Assembly (NCBI RefSeq): GCF_000285535.1 | Contig: NZ_HE610991.1 | Coordinates: forward strand, 1-64,000 | Direction: 5' to 3' | From: Bacillus timonensis | GTDB taxonomy: Bacteria; Bacillota; Bacilli; Bacillales; Bacillaceae_L | DNA: 64,000 nucleotides | In this document: positions 59,490-64,000 of the stretch, piece by piece | Layout: each line of letters starts with the position of its first letter | Position numbering within the stretch: position 1 is the first letter of the stretch | The notes under the pieces: model-generated | What the model saw: only the letters and a program-made list of their open reading frames with translations | What the model was told of the DNA's origin: nothing | The model's database searches: none | Position numbers and translations under genes: made by a program

Positions 59490-60305
59490 ATGATGAGTGG
59501 ATTTCCTAAAGAGGCAATGCGTATGTTAAAAGAGACGAGTCGTACATTTTACATACCGATTACGTTCTTGCAAAAGGAGTTAAAGTATTCAGTTGCTTCT
59601 GCTTATCTGGTTTTTCGAGCAATTGATGAAATAGAAGATCATGAAGAATTGGACAATGATGTAAAATCTACAATGCTAATGCAAATAAGTGACTTATTTA
59701 AAAAACCATTCGATAACGAAGAATATATAAGAATACTTGGATTGAAAAAAGATCAAATGCCAGAAGTTACACTTCGATTACAAGAATGGCTACAAGCTTG
59801 TCCAAAAGACACACTATCAATCATCATGGATGCAGCTAGTGAGATGGCCCTTGGAATGGCGAAATGGGCGAAAGTCAACTGGAATATTCAAACGCGTGAA
59901 GATTTGGATGAGTATACATATTATGTTGCAGGACTTGTTGGCGTACTGCTTTCGGACTTATGGGAACACTATGGAGATGAAAAAACAGATCGGGAACTTG
60001 CTATCGGGTACGGACGTGGGCTTCAGGCTGTAAACATTTTACGCAATCAGAAGGAAGATTTCGATGAACGTGGTGTAAGCTTTGTGCCAGATGGATGGAG
60101 CCGAGCAGAGTTGTTTGAATATGCAGAAGAAAACCTAGCGAAAGCTGATGAATATATGAAGTCACTAAGTAAGAAAAGTATTTTATTATTTTGCCGTCTG
60201 CCGCTTGCCCTAGCCCACAAAACATTAAAGGCGATGAAAGAGGGACGTGAAAAAATAACACGTGCAGAGGTTGAACAAACGGTTGACGAAGTTCAGACTA
60301 ATTAA
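59490..60305 (+). CDS. Squalene/phytoene synthase family protein
   Basis: A 271-residue all-helical prenyl transferase-type protein. The first metal motif DEIED (46-50) is present. The second, usually NxxxDxxED, reads NILRNQKED (182-190): the metal-binding Asp is Asn186. RGVSFVP follows as in the family. Members join two prenyl diphosphates head to head; divergent ones such as B. subtilis YisP act on farnesyl diphosphate as a phosphatase. Which applies here is open. ATG at 59490 or 59493 behind AAGGAGGTAAAGA. It is paired with fni, which supplies the isoprenoid precursor. Confidence 0.8.
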   Translation: MMSGFPKEAMRMLKETSRTFYIPITFLQKELKYSVASAYLVFRAIDEIEDHEELDNDVKSTMLMQISDLFKKPFDNEEYIRILGLKKDQMPEVTLRLQEWLQACPKDTLSIIMDAASEMALGMAKWAKVNWNIQTREDLDEYTYYVAGLVGVLLSDLWEHYGDEKTDRELAIGYGRGLQAVNILRNQKEDFDERGVSFVPDGWSRAELFEYAEENLAKADEYMKSLSKKSILLFCRLPLALAHKTLKAMKEGREKITRAEVEQTVDEVQTN

Positions 60306-60405
60306 TTTCTTGTTAATCAGAATCAATGAAACAGCGTCGTTCGAATTTAACGGGAGTTAGAGGCGTATCTTTAACGAATTATGATGATAAGGGCAGGTGT
60401 TGCTG

Positions 60406-61431
60406 ATGGCCAATACAATCGAACAAAGAAAATCACAACATATTCAAATTACCTTAAATGAAAAAGTAACGGGTGATTCAATCTCAACAGGATTGGAGTC
60501 TTATAGGTTTCTCCACAATGCACTTCCTGAGATTGATTTTGATGATATCTCTATTGAAACGAACTTCCTTGGCTTTCAATGCAAAACACCATTTCTCATT
60601 AGTTCCATGACGGGTGGGACTGCTCTTGCAGAGACGATAAATCGAAATTTGGCTATTGCAGCAGAAGAAAGGGGCTGGGCACTTGCGCTTGGTTCCACAC
60701 GTGCACTGCTCGATAGTGATGGACACTTTTCTTCTTTTCTGATGAGAAAGTATGCACCGAGTGTACCACTTATTGCAAACTTGGGCGCCGTTCAATTTAA
60801 CTACGGATATGGTATCGAGGAATGTAGGAAAATTATTGAGATGACCGAAGCGGATATGCTCGTTCTTCATTTAAATAGTATTCAGGAAGTGCTACAGGAT
60901 AGGGGAGATACGAATTTTAAAGGGTTATTAGAGAAAATTGAACAACTATGCAGCACCCTAGAAGTCCCAGTCGGAGTTAAGGAAGTAGGATGGGGAATCG
61001 ATGGTCAAACTGCAAAGAAGCTAGTTAAGGCTGGTGTTACCTTTATTGATGTTGCGGGAGCAGGAGGCACTTCCTGGAGCCAAGTGGAAAAGTTTCGAGT
61101 TGAAGATCAGATTAAACGTGTTGCTGCAGAGGCATTCAGTGAGTGGGGAATTCCAACTGCTGAATCAATTCAATTGGTTCGGGGAGAAATTGAAAACCAG
61201 CCACTAATTGCTAGTGGGGGAATGCAGACAGGACTAGACGGTGCTAAGGCGATTGCGTTAGGGGCTGACTTGGTTGGTTTCGGAAGGTCCATTCTGAAAG
61301 AAGCGACACAGTGCGTTGAAGATGTACTGGAAGTGATGAAGGTCCGGGAAATGGAACTTCAGATGTCGATGTTCGGAATCGGGGCACAAACGATTGAAGA
61401 ATTGAAGGGCAACCCACGCTTGAAGAATTGA
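60406..61431 (+). CDS. fni: Type II isopentenyl-diphosphate delta-isomerase
   Basis: An FMN/NADPH-dependent TIM-barrel enzyme interconverting IPP and DMAPP. From ATG 60406 there are 341 residues; SSMTGGTALAETINRNLA (about 65-82), VGVKEVGWG and the C-terminal FMN-phosphate region IASGGMQTGLDGAKAIALGA are clear. GTG 60397 is in frame but lies within the AGGTG site. The last residues (NPRLKN) are altered by a 26-bp tandem duplication. It works with IspD and IspF encoded at 9622-10999. Confidence 0.94.
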   Translation: MANTIEQRKSQHIQITLNEKVTGDSISTGLESYRFLHNALPEIDFDDISIETNFLGFQCKTPFLISSMTGGTALAETINRNLAIAAEERGWALALGSTRALLDSDGHFSSFLMRKYAPSVPLIANLGAVQFNYGYGIEECRKIIEMTEADMLVLHLNSIQEVLQDRGDTNFKGLLEKIEQLCSTLEVPVGVKEVGWGIDGQTAKKLVKAGVTFIDVAGAGGTSWSQVEKFRVEDQIKRVAAEAFSEWGIPTAESIQLVRGEIENQPLIASGGMQTGLDGAKAIALGADLVGFGRSILKEATQCVEDVLEVMKVREMELQMSMFGIGAQTIEELKGNPRLKN

Positions 61432-61453
61432 AGGGCAACCCACGCTTGAAGAA
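61394..61453 (+). repeat. 26-bp perfect tandem duplication at the 3' end of fni
   Basis: GAATTGAAGGGCAACCCACG and what follows recur exactly 26 bp later; a 34-nt segment from 61394 matches at +26. Because 26 is not a multiple of three, the frame now stops inside the duplication (ending LKN). With one copy the protein would end LKKW. Its perfection suggests a recent event. Confidence 0.85.
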
Positions 61454-61503
61454 ATGGTGAAAATGGTCCTGTCAATTAAAAGGGAATACCTTGGTCAGTC
61501 GAA

Positions 61504-61535
61504 GACTCTCAACTAATTGGTTGAGGGTTTTTTAT
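61504..61535 (+). terminator. Intrinsic terminator after fni
   Basis: ACTCTCAAC, loop TAATTG, GTTGAGGGT, then TTTTT. Close in sequence to the terminator at 59270. Confidence 0.85.
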
Positions 61536-61539
61536 TGCC

Positions 61540-61573
61540 AAAACGGACGGAGTATCCCTCCTACATCCGTTTT
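61540..61573 (-). terminator. Terminator of the two-component operon (minus strand)
   Basis: AAAACGGA (61540-61547) and TCCGTTTT (61566-61573) make an 8-bp stem that overlaps the response regulator stop codon; on the minus strand it ends in CCGTTTTGGC. The T-tract is short. Confidence 0.55.
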
Positions 61574-62213
61574 AGTCAACCAGTTTATTCTTTACTGCAT
61601 AAAGTGCTGCTTGTGTTCGGTCAGTCAATTCGAGCTTAGCGAGTAAGTTTGATACATGAGTTTTGACTGTTTTTTCGGTAATGAATAAGGAACTTGCGAT
61701 TTCTTTATTGCTTTTTCCTTTGGCAATTTCCTTTAACACGTCTAGCTCTCTATTGGTTAATTCCTCTAGTGAATTTTTCTTCTGGTTTCGATTATTGGAA
61801 AGGTTCGCCAGTAGGTGAGAGGTTGCCTTTGGGTGGAGTTGGTTTTCACCGCCCATGATTCTGTTAATCGAGATGACAAGGTCATCGGGCTCAATGTCCT
61901 TTAATTGGTACCCAGACGCTCCTGCTTCTAGGGCAGGAATGACGTGGTCTTGATCAGAAAAGCTGGTTAGCATCATAATTTTTATTTCAGGTTTTTCCTT
62001 TTTAATGATTCTTGTTGCTTCAATGCCATCCATTTCGGGCATTACCAAGTCCATGAGAATTAAATCTGGGTTTACCAACTTTGCTTGTGTAATGGCCTCT
62101 TTTCCATTTGCCGCTTCACCGACAATCTCAATATCTGTTTGTGTACGAAGGAAAAAAACGAGACCTCTCCTGACGACATGGTGATCGTCAACTACTAATA
62201 TCTTAATACTCAT
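61572..62213 (-). CDS. NarL/LuxR-family response regulator (AirR/YhcZ-like)
   Basis: 213 residues: a receiver domain with acidic pocket Asp9-Asp10, phospho-acceptor Asp55 (LILMDLVMPE), switch Thr in MLTSFSD and Lys in YQLKD. A LuxR-type helix-turn-helix occupies the C-terminus (about 145-205, LTNRELDVLKEIAKGKSNKE). It is encoded directly downstream of its kinase with GGAGGGAGACATGCA before the ATG. DNA targets unknown; homologues are AirR (VraR-like) of S. aureus and YhcZ of B. subtilis. Confidence 0.88.
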   Translation of the reverse strand: MSIKILVVDDHHVVRRGLVFFLRTQTDIEIVGEAANGKEAITQAKLVNPDLILMDLVMPEMDGIEATRIIKKEKPEIKIMMLTSFSDQDHVIPALEAGASGYQLKDIEPDDLVISINRIMGGENQLHPKATSHLLANLSNNRNQKKNSLEELTNRELDVLKEIAKGKSNKEIASSLFITEKTVKTHVSNLLAKLELTDRTQAALYAVKNKLVD

Positions 62214-62227
62214 TGCATGTCTCCCTC

Positions 62228-63343
62228 CTAAAATGGGATACGGACGCCTATTTCTGTCCCAAACCCCGGGCTGCTTTGTAAATAAAAAGTCCCTTTTAAT
62301 GCTTCTGTCCTTTTTTTCATATTTCGTAATCCCAACGAAGGTATTTCGAGATTTTCTTCATAGTGAAAGCCGCATCCCTTATCTTTAATGGTCATATTTA
62401 CACCACCTTCAGAAGCTTGGAAACATAATAAGACCTCAGTTGTCTGTGAATGCTTTTTACAATTGGCTAGAGCCTCCTGCCCAATGCGCCATAATGCTTC
62501 CTCTACTTTTCCGGGGAGGCTAGCTGCGCCAGTTAGTTTTGTATGGATGGATAGACCTAGCATTTCAGCATAGCTTCGTAGGGCACTAATGAGTCCGTTT
62601 TCGAGCCCTTCCGGACGCAGTTGCCAGATTAATGCTCTCATTTCTCCAAGTGCCTCTTGAGCCATATCTTGTATATAGGTAAACGTTTGTTTGACTTCGG
62701 TGCTTTCTGTCATTTCAACTCCAGCTCTTGCAGTAAGACTTAAAGAAAATAGGAGTTGATTAACAGAATCATGAAGATCCCGCGCCAAACGATTACGTTC
62801 AGTAACAAGTGCTGTCTCTTGTTCACGTTGGGTTAGTTTGATTCTTTTCAATGCGGTTCCAATTTGATAGGCTACAGCTTCAAGTAAATCGAGTTCGTTT
62901 TTTTCAAAATGTGTTTTATTGGGAGCGCCGACATTCAATATCCCGAATCGTTCCTGTCCTGCACGAAGCGGGACTGTCGCGTGATGAGTTAGACCACATG
63001 TTTCTCCGGCATCCTCATCAAGCGCATCCTCGATTCGCTTACACTCTATAATATTTGTTGCTTTAGTAAGTTGCAGATTGTTGTACTTATTTACACACCA
63101 ACACTTGCCGTGACACATCCGTCGCTTTTGGTCATTGGCTAATGCAGGTGGTAGGGCTTCGTCAGCAGCAAGTTGATGCATGCCATCGTTATCAATCAAA
63201 AAAATCCAACCAGTTTGTAGCCCTGTTACTTGGAGAAGTTTTTTCAAGACAACTCTCAATACGTTCTTTGTGTCTGTTCCTTCGTTGAGAAGCTCAGCAA
63301 TTTCCTTTAATATGCTGATTTTTTGATATTTGTCATCTGACAT
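62228..63343 (-). CDS. GAF-domain sensor histidine kinase (AirS/YhcY-like)
   Basis: 371 residues without membrane spans: an N-terminal GAF domain (about 20-165) with five cysteines (77, 81, 83, 101, 116; block MCHGKCWCVNK), then an HisKA_3 dimerisation helix with phospho-His191 (RDLHDSVNQ). An HATPase_c domain follows (N-box EALANCKKHS, G-box DKGCGF). S. aureus AirS, of the same design, holds a redox-sensitive Fe-S cluster, so oxygen or redox sensing is likely here. GGCGGAGGAAATTC precedes the ATG. A TATAAT lies about 40 bp upstream on the minus strand without a good -35. Confidence 0.86.
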   Translation of the reverse strand: MSDDKYQKISILKEIAELLNEGTDTKNVLRVVLKKLLQVTGLQTGWIFLIDNDGMHQLAADEALPPALANDQKRRMCHGKCWCVNKYNNLQLTKATNIIECKRIEDALDEDAGETCGLTHHATVPLRAGQERFGILNVGAPNKTHFEKNELDLLEAVAYQIGTALKRIKLTQREQETALVTERNRLARDLHDSVNQLLFSLSLTARAGVEMTESTEVKQTFTYIQDMAQEALGEMRALIWQLRPEGLENGLISALRSYAEMLGLSIHTKLTGAASLPGKVEEALWRIGQEALANCKKHSQTTEVLLCFQASEGGVNMTIKDKGCGFHYEENLEIPSLGLRNMKKRTEALKGTFYLQSSPGFGTEIGVRIPF

Positions 63344-63427
63344 TGAATTTCCTCCGCCATAAAGTATCTGCTTTCATTATAGCTTATTTATAATTTTCAG
63401 ACTTCACTTTTCGTAGCAATTATACTT

Positions 63428-63766
63428 TCAGGTGTTCGTAATATGCAGTAGTTCTACGATTTCTTGGTTAGGTCCTTCATAAAAGACTGTTTGCCATCCA
63501 TTGTCGAGTTTATAAGGGCCTTCGATTTTTTGAAAGCCCATAAGTTGGGTCATCGCCATATTAAGATTGATTACTTCAAAGCATATATGGGTATTTAATC
63601 GATTACTCGATATTAACTCTAATCTAAAACTGCCAAGAGTTAAAAACACAACTTCTTCAGCCATAAATCTTAAACGTTTTTCTTCTTTAAAGCCTAAATG
63701 ATTTTTATAAAAAGTAACAGAATCCTCAAGATTATTCACTTCGAGACCATAATGATGAAATTTCAA
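63428..63766 (-). CDS. VOC (glyoxalase/dioxygenase-fold) family protein
   Basis: 112 residues with one VOC domain: FHHYGLEVNNLEDSVTFYKN start and the GPNQEIVELLHI end (Glu as a possible metal ligand), His in FHHYG and HICFEV. Members bind divalent metal and act on small molecules or confer resistance; no substrate is predictable. TTG start at 63766 after GGGGGATTAC. It lies 13 bases after the QueA-like gene, so probably the same operon. Confidence 0.75.
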   Translation of the reverse strand: MKFHHYGLEVNNLEDSVTFYKNHLGFKEEKRLRFMAEEVVFLTLGSFRLELISSNRLNTHICFEVINLNMAMTQLMGFQKIEGPYKLDNGWQTVFYEGPNQEIVELLHITNT

Positions 63767-63779
63767 AGTAATCCCCCAA

Positions 63780-64000
63780 TCAAATAATTAGATTCATATC
63801 CCCGAATTCATGCCACAAATATCCCGCATCAATGGCTTGTGTGTAAGCATGAAGCAGATGCTGCTCTGAAATAAAGGCAGAAAGCATATCTAGATGGCTA
63901 GCTTTGGGTTCATGAAATCCAGTAATGATCCCATCAGCCACTTTTAAAGGGAAATGATGATTGATATATAAATTTGTTACTCCTGAAAGGATTCCAGACG
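63780..64000 (-). CDS. QueA-like SAM:tRNA ribosyltransferase-isomerase, C-terminal part (cut by window edge)
   Basis: 72 codons and the stop are in the window; the start lies beyond 64000. The translation contains LSGVTNLYINHHFPLKVADG, then IITGFHEPKASHLDML and GYLWHEFGDMNLII, matching the C-terminus of QueA (TNFHLPKSTLLMLVSA and FGDAMLI in the classic enzyme). The GFHEPKASHLDM variant belongs to a divergent QueA-like subgroup rather than the housekeeping queuosine enzyme. It is followed by the VOC gene. Confidence 0.8.
   Translation of the reverse strand, partial: SGILSGVTNLYINHHFPLKVADGIITGFHEPKASHLDMLSAFISEQHLLHAYTQAIDAGYLWHEFGDMNLII

Noticed and set aside
60484-60870. 128-residue minus-strand frame inside fni
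   Set aside because: Antisense shadow; fni is unambiguous on the plus strand.
63344-63427. Promoter of the histidine kinase gene
   Set aside because: On the minus strand TATAAT is present but the hexamer 17 bp upstream (AAGTCT) does not resemble a -35 box.

Overview
The window is a stretch of chromosome from a low-GC, Gram-positive endospore-forming rod of the Bacillaceae. The basis is gene order and protein similarity: ctsR-mcsA-mcsB-clpC-radA-yacL-ispD-ispF-gltX-cysE-cysS-mrnC-rlmB-rae1-sigH-rpmGB-secE-nusG-rplKAJL-ybxB-rpoBC-rplGB-rpsLG-fusA-tuf-S10/spc/alpha operons-ecfA1A2T-truA-rplM-rpsI reproduces the order near the origin of Bacillus subtilis. SigH, an rplGB/YbxF protein, McsB arginine kinase and a Cys T-box support the same assignment. 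The species cannot be named from this sequence alone. No rRNA or tRNA genes were seen.

Layout. (1) 1-924: no gene; a 53-bp tandem repeat array, then a terminator. (2) 925-1626: MgtC/SapB-family membrane protein. (3) 1721-6544: CtsR-controlled protein quality control operon, with a textbook sigma-A promoter overlapped by CtsR heptad repeats. (4) 6697-17403: DNA repair (radA), yacL, MEP isoprenoid genes ispD and ispF, gltX, a T-box-controlled cysE-cysS-mrnC-rlmB-rae1 unit, and sigH. The c-di-AMP synthase gene disA, which lies between radA and yacL in B. subtilis, is absent here. (5) 17540-50269: translation, transcription and secretion core (ribosomal proteins, rpoB, rpoC, rpoA, EF-G, EF-Tu, SecE, SecY, NusG, Adk, Map, IF1), with recognisable L10, S10-operon and L13 leaders. 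A relic of the KOW-domain gene (ybzG in B. subtilis) survives between map and infA. (6) 50655-54910: energy-coupling factor transporter module, truA, rplM-rpsI.

(7) From 55180 the conserved order ends and accessory genes begin. They include a TreR-like GntR regulator, a convergent GH63/MGH1-like glycosidase and a TreP-like PTS EIIBC permease, with an 18-bp perfect palindrome between the glycosidase and permease genes. This looks like a sugar-uptake cassette in which the usual GH13 phosphotrehalase is replaced. Next come a squalene/phytoene synthase-family gene and fni (type II IPP isomerase). They converge with a two-component pair resembling YhcYZ/AirSR, whose GAF domain carries a five-cysteine cluster. 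A VOC-fold protein and the 3' end of a QueA-like gene close the window.

Dispersed intergenic repeats are the most unusual structure. Family A (at least four near-full copies plus two partial ones) begins with an inverted repeat whose first bases are, in two copies, the stop codon of the upstream gene, and ends close to the next gene's ribosome binding site. Family B (three copies) carries a CTAGCTCTAGGC-like end. Neither encodes a convincing protein.
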